This document shows positions 45,447 to 54,405 of a stretch of DNA of 64,000 nt, piece by piece. Source of the stretch: JBMDXB01 sp048594885 (GTDB lineage Bacteria; Acidobacteriota; Vicinamibacteria; Vicinamibacterales; 2-12-FULL-66-21); assembly GCA_048594885.1 (NCBI GenBank), contig JBMDXB010000112.1:181316-245315 (forward strand), in the 5' to 3' direction. Both the position numbers and the translations under genes were made by a program. Below the pieces are notes generated by a model, which made no database searches, had not been told where the DNA came from, and worked only from the letters and a program-made list of their open reading frames with translations. Each line of letters starts with the position of its first letter. The first letter of the stretch is position 1.

Positions 45447-45995
45447 ATGCCGATGTCTTCATTCGATGATCTGCGAATCGAAACGCCGCGACTGATCCTG
45501 CGTCCGCCGCAGCTCGGCGACCTCGACGCCCTCACCGGGATGCTGGCCGACGAAGAGACCGCACGGTTCATCGGCGGCGTCGCGCCGCGAGCGGTCTGCT
45601 GGCGTCACCTGATGGCCATGATCGGTTCCTGGCACGCGCATGGGTTCGCGATGTTCTCCGTCATCGACAAGCAGACCGGACGCTGGCTCGGGCGCGTCGG
45701 GCCGTGGCAGCCGGAAGAATGGCCGGGCACGGAGATCGGCTGGTCGGTCGTCCGCGACTGCTGGGGACGTGGCTACGCCGTGGAAGCCGCCGCCGCCAGC
45801 ATCGATTGGGCGATCGACGTGCTCGGCTGGTCGGATCTGATCCATTCGATCGCGCCTGAGAACGTCGCCTCGCAGCGGGTGGCGGAGAAGCTCGGGTCGC
45901 GGAAGCGCGGGCCTGGCAAGCTCCCGCCGCCGTACGAGACGGCCACGGTTGACATCTGGGGCCAGACGCGGGAGGAATGGCGCAGGTCGAGATGA
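45447..45995 (+). CDS. GNAT-family N-acetyltransferase (RimJ/RimL-like)
   Basis: A 182-residue GNAT enzyme beginning with the family's IETPRLILRPPQLGDLDAL. The acetyl-CoA-binding region is EIGWSVVRDCWGRGYAVEAA, and the C-terminal SIAPENVASQRVAEKLGSRK is typical of RimJ/RimL relatives. It could acetylate a ribosomal protein N-terminus or an amine. It starts 12 bp after the ADOP gene. A second ATG two codons in is an alternative start. Confidence 0.92.
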   Translation: MPMSSFDDLRIETPRLILRPPQLGDLDALTGMLADEETARFIGGVAPRAVCWRHLMAMIGSWHAHGFAMFSVIDKQTGRWLGRVGPWQPEEWPGTEIGWSVVRDCWGRGYAVEAAAASIDWAIDVLGWSDLIHSIAPENVASQRVAEKLGSRKRGPGKLPPPYETATVDIWGQTREEWRRSR

Positions 45996-46004
45996 AGCGG
46001 TCGC

Positions 46005-46010
46005 TATAAT
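46005..46010 (+). promoter_or_regulatory. -10 box TATAAT for the exported methyltransferase gene
   Basis: A perfect TATAAT 20 bases before the ATG, giving a leader of about 14 nt that includes GGAGGAG. No clear -35 sequence. Confidence 0.55.
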
Positions 46011-46030
46011 CGGGGGCGGAGGAGATCGCC

Positions 46031-46696
46031 ATGCCCCGAAGCATCGTCTGCCTGTCGCTCGCCTGGCTGCTGGCCGCCAGCGGCGCCGCCACTCAGTCGC
46101 CGGCAAACGAGCGCGCCGCTCACAAGCTCCACAACGATCCCAAGGCGTACATCGCGGCGCTCGACGATCCGAAGCGTGACGCGTATCAGAAGCCGCATCA
46201 GGTCATGGAGGCGCTCGGCGTGAAGCCGGGCGAGATCGTCGCGGACATCGGCGCCGGCTCCGGCTACTTCACGCTGCGCCTGGCGCACCACGTCGGGCCA
46301 ACGGGGCGCGTCTACGCGGTGGACGTCAGCCCGGACATGATCCGCCACCTGAATCGCCGCGTGCGCGATGCGCGGCTGCTGAACGTGACGACGATTCTCG
46401 CTCCGCCGGACGACCCGCTGCTGCCGCAGCCGGTCGATCGATTCCTGATCGTCGACGTGTGGCACCACATCGAAGACCAGGCCGGCTATCTCGCCCTGAT
46501 GAAGAAGCAGCTGAAGCCGGGCGGGCAGGTGGTCATGATCGACTTCCACAAGCGCGACTTGCCGGTCGGCCCGCCCGCCGCGATGAAGATCGCCCGCGAG
46601 GATCTGCTGAAGCAGATGCAGGCTAACGGATTCCGCGTCGCCGCGGAGCACACGTTCCTGCCGTACCAGTACTTCCTCGTGTTCTCAGTCGGGTAG
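46031..46696 (+). CDS. Class I methyltransferase with a signal peptide
   Basis: 221 residues: a signal peptide (MPRSIVCLSLAWLLAASGAATQ) then a SAM-dependent methyltransferase domain with VADIGAGSGYFTLRLAHHVG (motif I), VYAVDVSP (motif II), and a PVDRFLIVDVWHHIED motif as in the arsenite- or menaquinone-type families. Exported methyltransferases of this kind recur in Acidobacteria and Proteobacteria, but how they get SAM outside the cytosol is unclear, so the leader may be a membrane anchor. GGAGGAG precedes the ATG. Confidence 0.85.
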   Translation: MPRSIVCLSLAWLLAASGAATQSPANERAAHKLHNDPKAYIAALDDPKRDAYQKPHQVMEALGVKPGEIVADIGAGSGYFTLRLAHHVGPTGRVYAVDVSPDMIRHLNRRVRDARLLNVTTILAPPDDPLLPQPVDRFLIVDVWHHIEDQAGYLALMKKQLKPGGQVVMIDFHKRDLPVGPPAAMKIAREDLLKQMQANGFRVAAEHTFLPYQYFLVFSVG

Positions 46697-46707
46697 CGTC
46701 GGAGTCG

Positions 46708-47541
46708 ATGGCATCCGGCGATCGAGACACCCCTCCGGCAGTCGAATTCGACGGCGTCGGCTTCGCGTTCGACGAGCAGGTCATCCTGCGCGCCGTCAGC
46801 TTCGCCGTCGCCCCCGGGGCGATGACCATCCTGCTCGGCGAGAGCGGCGTCGGCAAGTCCGTCACGCTGAAGCTGATTCTCGGCCTGATGCGTCCGGACT
46901 CGGGCGCCATCCGCGTCAACGGCGAGCGCGTGGACACGATGGACGAACGGGAGCTGATGCGCGTTCGCGGCGAGATCGGCATGGTGTTTCAGGAGCTCGC
47001 GCTCTTCGACTCGTTGACGGTCGCGGAGAACGTCGGCTACCGGCTCGCCGAAGAGATGCACATGCCGGAGGAGCAGGTGCAAACGCGCGTCGACGAAGTG
47101 CTCGGCTTCATCGGCCTCGGTGAGTTCACCGATCGCATGCCCTCGGAGCTCTCCGGCGGACAGCGGCGGCGGGTGGCCATCGCCCGCGCCATGGCGCCGC
47201 GCCCCCGCCTCATCCTTTTCGACGATCCGACGACGGGACTCGATCCGATCATCTCGTCGACCGTGGACGACGAGATCGTGAAACTGCGCGACCTCGAGAA
47301 GGTCACGTCGATCTTCGTCACGCAGCAGATTCGCGATGCCTTCTACATCGGCACGCACCGCGCCGTCCGGAAGGATGGCCGGATCGAGATCGTCGAGGCG
47401 CAGGAGAACGAGGTGGCAGCCGCCGAGTTCCTCGTGCTTCACGACACGCGGATCCAGTTCCGCGGCACGGCCGCCGAGCTGCTCGCGTCCGACGACGAGT
47501 ACCTGCGTGAGTTCCTGTACATGACGCTGCCGCCGTGGTAA
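46708..47541 (+). CDS. MlaF-like ABC ATP-binding protein, orphan
   Basis: A 277-residue ATPase: Walker A GESGVGKSVT (about residue 45), Q-loop VFQELALF, signature LSGGQRRR, Walker B LILFDDPTTGLDP, followed by FVTQQIRDAFYIG as in MlaF/Mkl phospholipid transport ATPases. No MlaE permease or MCE-domain protein gene is next to it, so the partners must be encoded elsewhere. It is 12 bp after the exported methyltransferase gene and may be co-transcribed. Confidence 0.9.
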   Translation: MASGDRDTPPAVEFDGVGFAFDEQVILRAVSFAVAPGAMTILLGESGVGKSVTLKLILGLMRPDSGAIRVNGERVDTMDERELMRVRGEIGMVFQELALFDSLTVAENVGYRLAEEMHMPEEQVQTRVDEVLGFIGLGEFTDRMPSELSGGQRRRVAIARAMAPRPRLILFDDPTTGLDPIISSTVDDEIVKLRDLEKVTSIFVTQQIRDAFYIGTHRAVRKDGRIEIVEAQENEVAAAEFLVLHDTRIQFRGTAAELLASDDEYLREFLYMTLPPW

Positions 47542-47574
47542 ACGCGGCTACCGGCATCGCGCTGGGCGCGCGAC

Positions 47575-48870
47575 TCAGCGCGCTCGCACCGCGGCGGTCA
47601 GCGCCTCGACGAAGCGGTCGAGCTCCGCGGGAGTGGTAAAGACATTCGGCGTCACGCGAATGCCCCGGATCTCGGGTGCGCGGGCGTTGTCGGCCATCGA
47701 CTGCACGAGGATTCTGTGGGTGGTGCGGAGCCGTTGCCGCAGCGTGTTCGCGTCCACTCCGGGCACCTCGATGGTGCACAGGCCGACGCTGGCATCCACA
47801 GCATTCGTCGTATAGAACCGAGCTCCGGGCAGGGCCTCCGTGGCCCGTGCCCGCCAGTAGCCGGTGAGATACCGAAGGCGCGCTCCCTTCCGCGACGCAC
47901 CCAGCGCGCGATGGAGCGCGATTGCCGGAAGGACCGCGGGCTCGACGTACGCCGGCACCGTTCCGATCCACTGGAAGCGATCCATGCCCTTCGTACCGGG
48001 CGGCGGCGGCACGAGCGGCCAGACCTTCTCAACCTTGTCCGGCCGCATCCAGAGAACGCCGACGCCAATGGGCCCTCCCAGCCACTTGTGCGCGCTGGCG
48101 CCGTAATAGTCGCAGTCGAACGACGGAATGGGATCGCCGAGTACGCCGAACGACTGCGCCCCGTCGACGACGACTTCCGCCCCCACCTGATGCGCGGCTT
48201 CTGCGATTCGGCGGACGGGAAGCAGCTGTCCCGTGAGATTACTCGGGTGCGTCAGCAGCACGAGCCTCGTGCGCGGTCCGATCGCGGCCTGGTACGTCTC
48301 GGCCAGCACGTCGAACGCGGGCGCCGGAACCGGTGGGCGCACCATTCGAAGGACGACACCGTCTCGCGTCTGTCGCTGCTCGAGCGCGTCGAGCATGGCG
48401 AAGTAGTCGTGGGCCGAGCACACGATCTCGTCGCCTGCGCGCAACGGCACTCCCAGCAGCACCGTGTTCAACGCCTCGGTCGCATTGCGGACGATGGCGA
48501 TTTCCGCCGGCTCCACGCCCAGCGTCTGCGCGAGGGCGGGCCGAAGGCTCGTGTTCTTGAAGGAGAAGAAGATGCGTTCGAGATGCTCCGCGGGAAGCGC
48601 CTCCAGGGCGCGCGCCTCACGCACGAGCCGATCGACTGAGGCACGCGGTGCGGCGTTGCTCCAGCCGTGGTCCAGGTTGAGGACGTTGTCGTTCAGCGCG
48701 AAGTCGCTGCGTACATTCGCCCAGAAGCGCTCATCGCGTGCGATTCGGTCGTCACTCGCGCCCCGGGCGCGCGATGCAATCTCCGACTGCACCCGCCCGG
48801 CAGTCGTGTCGGTCGAGAGTGCGCCGAGACCAGCTGCCGTCAGAAGCAGGAATTCACGGCGATCGGGCAT
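47575..48870 (-). CDS. Tat-exported class V aminotransferase-fold enzyme
   Basis: A 431-residue PLP enzyme of the class V (NifS/isopenicillin-N-epimerase) group. It has a twin-arginine leader (MPDRREFLLLTAAGLGAL) and the PLP lysine in ASAHKWLGGPIGVG; VVVDGAQSFGVLG precedes it. Tat export fits a protein folded with its cofactor. Substrate unknown; relatives act as epimerases or lyases. AAGGAG precedes the ATG. It is divergent from a frame-broken small gene and the amine oxidase. Confidence 0.9.
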   Translation of the reverse strand: MPDRREFLLLTAAGLGALSTDTTAGRVQSEIASRARGASDDRIARDERFWANVRSDFALNDNVLNLDHGWSNAAPRASVDRLVREARALEALPAEHLERIFFSFKNTSLRPALAQTLGVEPAEIAIVRNATEALNTVLLGVPLRAGDEIVCSAHDYFAMLDALEQRQTRDGVVLRMVRPPVPAPAFDVLAETYQAAIGPRTRLVLLTHPSNLTGQLLPVRRIAEAAHQVGAEVVVDGAQSFGVLGDPIPSFDCDYYGASAHKWLGGPIGVGVLWMRPDKVEKVWPLVPPPPGTKGMDRFQWIGTVPAYVEPAVLPAIALHRALGASRKGARLRYLTGYWRARATEALPGARFYTTNAVDASVGLCTIEVPGVDANTLRQRLRTTHRILVQSMADNARAPEIRGIRVTPNVFTTPAELDRFVEALTAAVRAR

Positions 48871-48963
48871 AAGGCTCCTTGGACAGCTCTCGTCATACCA
48901 CATCCGCCTGCCGTCCTCGGCGGATGAGGTCGCGGATGTGCGAAGATGGCCGCTCTGATCCGC

Positions 48964-49195
48964 ATGCCCGCTCTGTTTCTTCTGTTCGTCATCCTGCCGA
49001 CGGCATCTCCGGCGCAGCCGCGAACGGAGCCGTCCGACATCTGCAATCACCTGGGCGGAGGTGCCTCCGGAGCTCTCGCGGTCGAACGGTCTGCTCGTGC
49101 TCGACACCCTGGTCCGGCGCTGCGCCGAACAGACCGAGTGCCGGTCCGCGTCGTCGCCGGGACAGGGGAAGAGAGTCGCGAAGCTCGCGCACTGA
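48964..49195 (+). pseudogene. Small exported protein with a possible frameshift
   Basis: From ATG 48964 (or 48946) a signal peptide is encoded (MPALFLLFVILPTASPAQP). After about codon 24 good coding sense moves to the +1 frame (SAITWAEVPPELSRSNGLLV, then LDTLVRRCAEQTECRSA) and ends with TGA at 49193-49195, two bases before the amine oxidase ATG. A single extra base near 49030-49040 would join them into a protein of about 77 residues with two cysteines. It is either a real disruption or a sequencing error. I do not recognise the family. Confidence 0.4.
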
Positions 49196-49196
49196 C

Positions 49197-50660
49197 ATGA
49201 AACGCAGAGAGTTTCTGAGGGCGGCCCTGTCTGCGACCGCGCTCGTGGGATCTTCATCTGACGCATCGGCGTTCGTGCCGGGCCGCCTGCAGCGCCCGTC
49301 CGGTGCCCGGAAGATCGTCATCGTCGGAGCGGGACTCGCCGGCTTGTCTGCGGCCTACGAGCTCGAACAAGCGGGTCACGAGATCACGATCCTCGAAGCG
49401 AGGACCCGGCCTGGCGGCCGGGTCCTCACGCTCCGAGACGGATTTCCCGAAGGGCTCTATGCCGACGCTGGTGCCAGCCGCATTCCGGATCACCATCACT
49501 TCACGCTGAAGTACGCCGCGCATTTTGGCCTGACGCTGGAACCCTTCGGGCCTCGAAATGCGGCACGCATCCATTACGTCCGAGGGCAACGTTTGACGAC
49601 GGCACCGGGGCAGACTCCGGCGTGGCCCTATCAACTGACGCCGGAGGAGACGAAGCTCGGGCTCGATGGCATGCGACAGAAGTACATCCGGTCCATGCTC
49701 GGCGAGTTGGGAGACGTCACTGATCCAGCGTGGCCGCCCGATACACTGAAACGGTACGACCAGATGAACCGATCGGATCTCTGGCGGAGCCGGGGCGCAT
49801 CCAGCGAGGCGATTGCGCTTCTGAGCCTTGGAGGGATTGACGACCGGATCGAACGGTGGTCCGCGCTGTTCATGCTGCGAAACCAGGCGCTCAATCAGAA
49901 GCTCACCCGCTACCACGCGATTCGCGGCGGGAATGACCTCCTTCCGAAAGCGTTCGCCGCCCGGTTGGCCGCGAACATCCACTATGGCGCGCCGGTAGTT
50001 CGAATCGAACACGATGCTACCGGTGTTCGGGCGATCTTCGTCCGCGACGGCACACAGCACAGCCTTGCAGGCGACTACTTGATCTGTGCCGTTCCGTTCT
50101 CGGTTCAAAAGAACATCCGAGTCTCTCCGCCGTTCACACCCGAGAAGCAGCGGGCAATAAACGAATTGCCGTATCTCTCGGCTTCGAAGATCTTCCTGCA
50201 GTCGAGGAGCCGGTTCTGGGACCGCGCGGGCTTGAACGGGTTTGCGACGACGGATTTTCCGATCAGCCAGGTATGGGATGCCACGTGCACTCAGCCGGGG
50301 ACCCGCGGGATCCTTCAGGCCTTCCCTCTCAGCGTCCACTCACGGCGCGTTACGCAAATGCCCGAACGCGAGCGGATCCGTTTTGCGCTCGAACAGGTGA
50401 CGGCGATCTTCCCGGCGATGCGCGAGGACTTCGAGGGAGGCGTCTCGACGTGCTGGGACGAGGACGAGTGGGCACGCGGCGCGAGCGCCTTCTACAGGCC
50501 CGGGCAGATGACGTCTCTGCTGCCACACGTCGCACGCCCTGAGGGGCGCGTGCATTTTGCCGGCGAACATACGTCGGTGTGGATCGACGGCTGGATGCAG
50601 GGCGCACTGGAATCAGGACATCGGGTCGCGCGTGAAATCAACGAAGCGGTGTCCCGCTAA
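49197..50660 (+). CDS. Tat-exported flavin amine oxidase
   Basis: 487 residues: Tat leader (MKRREFLRAALSATALVG), then an FAD-binding Rossmann motif KIVIVGAGLAGLSAAYELEQAG and the GG motif RPGGRVLTL typical of monoamine oxidase/L-amino acid oxidase-like enzymes. The C-terminal FAD motif is VHFAGEHTSVWIDGWMQGALESG. It oxidises an amine or amino acid outside the cytosol, producing H2O2 and ammonia. Convergent with the diheme cytochrome gene. Confidence 0.92.
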   Translation: MKRREFLRAALSATALVGSSSDASAFVPGRLQRPSGARKIVIVGAGLAGLSAAYELEQAGHEITILEARTRPGGRVLTLRDGFPEGLYADAGASRIPDHHHFTLKYAAHFGLTLEPFGPRNAARIHYVRGQRLTTAPGQTPAWPYQLTPEETKLGLDGMRQKYIRSMLGELGDVTDPAWPPDTLKRYDQMNRSDLWRSRGASSEAIALLSLGGIDDRIERWSALFMLRNQALNQKLTRYHAIRGGNDLLPKAFAARLAANIHYGAPVVRIEHDATGVRAIFVRDGTQHSLAGDYLICAVPFSVQKNIRVSPPFTPEKQRAINELPYLSASKIFLQSRSRFWDRAGLNGFATTDFPISQVWDATCTQPGTRGILQAFPLSVHSRRVTQMPERERIRFALEQVTAIFPAMREDFEGGVSTCWDEDEWARGASAFYRPGQMTSLLPHVARPEGRVHFAGEHTSVWIDGWMQGALESGHRVAREINEAVSR

Positions 50661-50697
50661 CGGACCGCCGCCCTTCCCCCGTTGAGGCTCAAACAGT

Positions 50698-52221
50698 TCA
50701 CAGCGTCTTGAGAAACGCAATCAGCGCTTTCCTGTCGGCCTCCGACATCGAGAGGCCGAACCGGTGTCCCTTGACCGCGCGCGTGTGAACCTTGTAGCCA
50801 CGAAACGCAGTGGGAACGTAATCGTCGCGAAGTCGCCGCGGATCGAACCAGTCTTCGAGCGTCGCGACCGAGCCGTTGTGCTCGAACGGTCCGCGGTACC
50901 AGACACCGCGAAGCGAGGGAACCTTGTAGTAGCCGGTTCCACGCCGGGTGTGGAGCGTCAGCGTTGGATCGGTGTCGATCGTCGTGGGCATGATGTCGAA
51001 TCGGCCCTCGTGATCGAACGGAGGCGCGAAGCCTTCGACTGGAATGAGCCTGTTGTTGGTATAGAGCGGCGGCGTGTGGCACCGGCCGCAGCGCTCACGG
51101 CGAAAGACGCGCTCCCCCCGTGCCGACAGCGCACTCGCCTTGTTCGGGTTCGGCGGTGGCTGGAGGGAGTACAGGTACAGCGCCAGCGCGTAGAGCTGTT
51201 CGTCGCTGTAGCGGCCTCCAACTTCGTCGTGCGTGGGCTCCCATAATTCGCGGAAGTTCTTGCCGGCGGGGATGAACCCGCCGAAATTGGAGTGAAAGTC
51301 CAGCTCGTTGTTCAGCGCGGCGTACCGCATCAGGTCGCCGATGTCGCGCTGGATGACGAGACCTGTGCGATCGAGATAGAGCCGCTCTTCGACGCCGATC
51401 AGGTCCGGAACCGCGGGCGGCGAATCGGCGCTCGCGCGATGGCGTGCGATCACACCCGCAGGAATCGCGCTGAACTTGCCGGCAAGGTCCTCCATGCTGA
51501 GCGCATCAACGCCCGCCGCCGGGTCCTTCGGCGACCAGGGCGCGCCGAACAGCACGCGGAAGCCACGCCGTGACTGAATCAGGTTGCGGCTCGGCGTCGC
51601 ATAGGCAATCGCGCGATCGAACGCGAAGTTGCCCTGAGCGCCTTTGACGACCGCGCCGTCCGGTAGCACGCGCGTGTGGCAGAAGCCGCACGCGTTGTTC
51701 CCGAGCTCCACCTTCCCTTTCTTGCGAATCACGTAGGTGGTGAACGGCAGGATGCCCTCTGCGGTAACCGGTGGCCGCACCTGCGCATGCCAATCGGGAT
51801 TCCGCACTTGCGCCGCGGTGCTGACGCCGTCGTAGAAGATGGCGGCGTCGAAGACCGCTTCACCAGCCCTGATCCAGTCGGCCCTGGTTGCCACTCGCGG
51901 CCGAATGCCGGCGTCGTCGTTCCAGATCACCTCCGGCTCGCGCTGCGACAACGTCTCGAAGTACCCCGGCGGTTCCTTCCCGGGCGCGTACACGGGATAC
52001 CCGCGATAGATCGGACGCACGGGGATGCGGTAGTAGTAGTCGGCGGGAACGGCCCTGGGTGAGAACTCGGGATTCGGCAGCGGCACCTCGAGTCTCCCGA
52101 GTGCCTCCTCATCCCAGCTCCTCGGGATCACAGGCGAGAACGCGTCCTGTCCGTGCAGATAATGCGCTCCGGCGGCGGCGATCGCCACAATCACACACAG
52201 GCGCGCGAGCGGTGCCGTCAT
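50698..52221 (-). CDS. Exported diheme c-type cytochrome, MauG/CcpA-related
   Basis: A 507-residue protein with a signal peptide (LARLCVIVAIAAAGAHYLHG) and two heme sites: CGFCH (about residue 178) and CGRCH (about residue 377). The C-terminal YKVPSLRGVWYRGPFEHNGSVATLEDWF resembles the same region of the cytochrome at 33608, so the two are distant paralogues. Its long N-terminal part (YYYRIPVRPIYRGYPVYAPG) has no clear family. A periplasmic electron-transfer or oxidase role is likely. It is co-oriented with the LuxR gene upstream (23-bp gap). Confidence 0.9.
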   Translation of the reverse strand: MTAPLARLCVIVAIAAAGAHYLHGQDAFSPVIPRSWDEEALGRLEVPLPNPEFSPRAVPADYYYRIPVRPIYRGYPVYAPGKEPPGYFETLSQREPEVIWNDDAGIRPRVATRADWIRAGEAVFDAAIFYDGVSTAAQVRNPDWHAQVRPPVTAEGILPFTTYVIRKKGKVELGNNACGFCHTRVLPDGAVVKGAQGNFAFDRAIAYATPSRNLIQSRRGFRVLFGAPWSPKDPAAGVDALSMEDLAGKFSAIPAGVIARHRASADSPPAVPDLIGVEERLYLDRTGLVIQRDIGDLMRYAALNNELDFHSNFGGFIPAGKNFRELWEPTHDEVGGRYSDEQLYALALYLYSLQPPPNPNKASALSARGERVFRRERCGRCHTPPLYTNNRLIPVEGFAPPFDHEGRFDIMPTTIDTDPTLTLHTRRGTGYYKVPSLRGVWYRGPFEHNGSVATLEDWFDPRRLRDDYVPTAFRGYKVHTRAVKGHRFGLSMSEADRKALIAFLKTL

Positions 52222-52244
52222 AGGAGTCTCTCCAGGATCTACCG

Positions 52245-53318
52245 TTACTCGACGATGCCGTCGCGGAGGGCCTTGGCCACGGCTTCCGATTTCGAGTGGA
52301 CCTGCAGCTTGGCGTAGATGTGCTTCATGTGAAACGCCACGGTGTGGACACTGCTGCCGACGACGGCGGCAGCGGTCTTGTAGCTGTGGCCCTGCGTCAG
52401 CAGCAGCAGAAGACGCCTCTCGTGCGGCGTCAACCGAACGGACGCCTGCGCCGCGCGCGCCTTCGTCTCCTCGAGGAACAGCCAGGTGTCTCGTACCGTG
52501 CTGACGGCGCGGACGATGACCCGGCCACCATTCCGGTCGACGACAAACGGGGGCTGAGGATCGGGCAGCCGGCTCGCGTCTCTGACTGCGTCCGCCTGCT
52601 GGCGGACCCAGTGCGCGAGCGAATCGGGCAACTCGTCAACCTGGCGGCGTGCGCCGAAGTATCCCTCGAGCAGGATGACCGCACCTGGACTCACGAAGTG
52701 GATTCGGAAGTTGCCCGAGAGCACGACGAGCCCGAAGCCGGCCGTCTCCCTCGCATGAGTGGCAAGGACCACGTCGGCCCGCAACCGGTCGATCGCCATC
52801 GCCGTGCGGTACCCCTGAAGGATGTGGGGACGCAGCAGCGTGAGGACGGCGCGGTCACGTTCGCGGAAGTCAGGGCGCGTGCGACCGAGCGTGATCCCGT
52901 CGAACGCCGTCGGGCTTCTGTTGATGCAGGCACCGAGTATGAACTCAACCCTCAACGGACGGTAGAAGTCCGTATAGAGAGGGAGGGCATGATACTGCCG
53001 GCGGGTGACGAAGTCGCTGATCAGGCGCGCCTCCGGGTCGCCGGTTCTCACGAAGTGATCGAGCGGCGGATTCGGAGATTCGCTGCTGACGCGCATGAAG
53101 GTCTCGAGGTCGGCCGTCGTCGTGAGGCGCGGGTTTTCCACGGCATCCAGCGTCTGCGCGCGCGGGTTGGCAAGTCCGAACACCGCGACATCGCAGGGGA
53201 TGAGAGCCGGCAAGGCGCCCACCACAGAGCGTGCATAGGCGTGCAGACCGCTTCCCGCATCGCACGCGGCGAGGAACCGAAGGGCGGCCCGGAGATCCGA
53301 GTGTGTGAGGCGAAGCAT
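52245..53318 (-). CDS. LuxR-family transcriptional regulator
   Basis: A 357-residue regulator with a C-terminal LuxR helix-turn-helix (LTPHERRLLLLLTQGHSYKTAAAVVGSSVHTVAFHMKHIYAKL) and an N-terminal sensor region of GAF/PAS-like size (residues 10-200). No autoinducer-binding signature is recognisable. ATG at 53318 follows GGTGGGG; a longer start at 53384 is possible. It probably controls the adjacent cytochrome gene, or the divergent cluster farther right; this is inference. Confidence 0.88.
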   Translation of the reverse strand: MLRLTHSDLRAALRFLAACDAGSGLHAYARSVVGALPALIPCDVAVFGLANPRAQTLDAVENPRLTTTADLETFMRVSSESPNPPLDHFVRTGDPEARLISDFVTRRQYHALPLYTDFYRPLRVEFILGACINRSPTAFDGITLGRTRPDFRERDRAVLTLLRPHILQGYRTAMAIDRLRADVVLATHARETAGFGLVVLSGNFRIHFVSPGAVILLEGYFGARRQVDELPDSLAHWVRQQADAVRDASRLPDPQPPFVVDRNGGRVIVRAVSTVRDTWLFLEETKARAAQASVRLTPHERRLLLLLTQGHSYKTAAAVVGSSVHTVAFHMKHIYAKLQVHSKSEAVAKALRDGIVE

Positions 53319-53503
53319 CCCCACCGTGATCGACGGCCGGGGGGCAGTCCGCCGATGCGCTCCGTCAGAAGCAGGCGTGTGCACGCCTGAACGCCGTGAC
53401 GCGGGACTTTAGGGGATGGCCGTGGCCTTGTCAACGGAAACGCCCGTATCCCAGCTCAGCAAAACTCGCCTGCACACCTCGATCGCTGCGCCCTGCCATC
53501 GCC
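53319..53503. other. Intergenic region, nothing recognised
   Basis: Between the LuxR start and the HAF-repeat gene end, both on the minus strand. It should contain the LuxR promoter; no clear element, repeat or small gene was seen. Confidence 0.4.
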
Positions 53504-54388
53504 CTACTTCGCCGCGTGCTCCAGCAGGAAGCCGTGGAGCGCGCCGGCGCCGTCCACGTAATCGCCGACGATGTCACCTGCGGCGTTGATGCCGATGGCC
53601 TCGGTGAACGTGGAGCCCTGAGGGTGAATCGTGACGAAGGCGCCCCGGTGGAGAAGAAATCCCCGCATGACGGAGGCCGCCTCGAGGTAGCGGCCGACGA
53701 TCGAACCGGCGGCGTTGATTCCGAGCGCGTCGGTCGCCAGCGCGCCCGGAACATCGATCGCGGTGAAGAGGTTCTTGTCGAGAAGGAAGCCGTGGTGCCC
53801 CGGCGGCGAGCTCGCCGCGAACCCGCCGACGATCTGGCCGGACGCGTTGATCCCGACCGCCTGCGAGTACCCGGCACCAGGTGGAGCGATCGTCGCGATG
53901 GTTCCGTTGTCCACCAGGAAGCCGAGCACCGTGCCGCTCGCATCCTCGTAGCGACCGGCGATCTCGCCGCGTGCGTTGATGGCGAACGCCTCTGTGCGCA
54001 GCGATCCCGCAGGATCAATCGTGGTGAAGGTCCCGTCGCTCAACAGAAACCCGTGGATCGCACCGGCCGCATCTTCGTAGCCCCCGACGATGGCGCCAGC
54101 CGCGTTGATGCCGAACGCGCCCGTGGCAACGGCGCCGGGGAAATCGATCGTGGTGAAGGCGCCCTTCTCCAGCAGAAAGCCATGGTCCATCCCCGAGGCA
54201 TCGGTGTAGCCGCCGACGATCTGCCCCGCGTCGTTGATCTTCATGGCGTAGGTGGCCGTCGCGCCGGGCACATCGATCGTGGTGAAGAGAGGCGCCGAGG
54301 CGCGCGGCTGGTCGGCTACGAGAGCGATGGCAAGCGCGCTTCCACAGAACACCCGCGTCGCCGTCGAACGAAAATGGTGAGTGAACAT
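53504..54388 (-). CDS. Exported HAF-repeat protein
   Basis: A 294-residue secreted protein (signal peptide to about residue 30) built almost entirely from about six copies of a 35-45 residue HAF repeat: FTTIDVPGA...AxGINAAGxIVGxYxDAxGxxHGFLL. Such repeats form extracellular beta-propeller-like structures of unknown role. AGGGGGAA precedes the ATG at 54388. It lies 17 bp downstream of the lectin-like gene, so the two are an operon. Confidence 0.9.
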   Translation of the reverse strand: MFTHHFRSTATRVFCGSALAIALVADQPRASAPLFTTIDVPGATATYAMKINDAGQIVGGYTDASGMDHGFLLEKGAFTTIDFPGAVATGAFGINAAGAIVGGYEDAAGAIHGFLLSDGTFTTIDPAGSLRTEAFAINARGEIAGRYEDASGTVLGFLVDNGTIATIAPPGAGYSQAVGINASGQIVGGFAASSPPGHHGFLLDKNLFTAIDVPGALATDALGINAAGSIVGRYLEAASVMRGFLLHRGAFVTIHPQGSTFTEAIGINAAGDIVGDYVDGAGALHGFLLEHAAK

Positions 54389-54405
54389 GGTCAGTTCCCC
54401 CTTCG

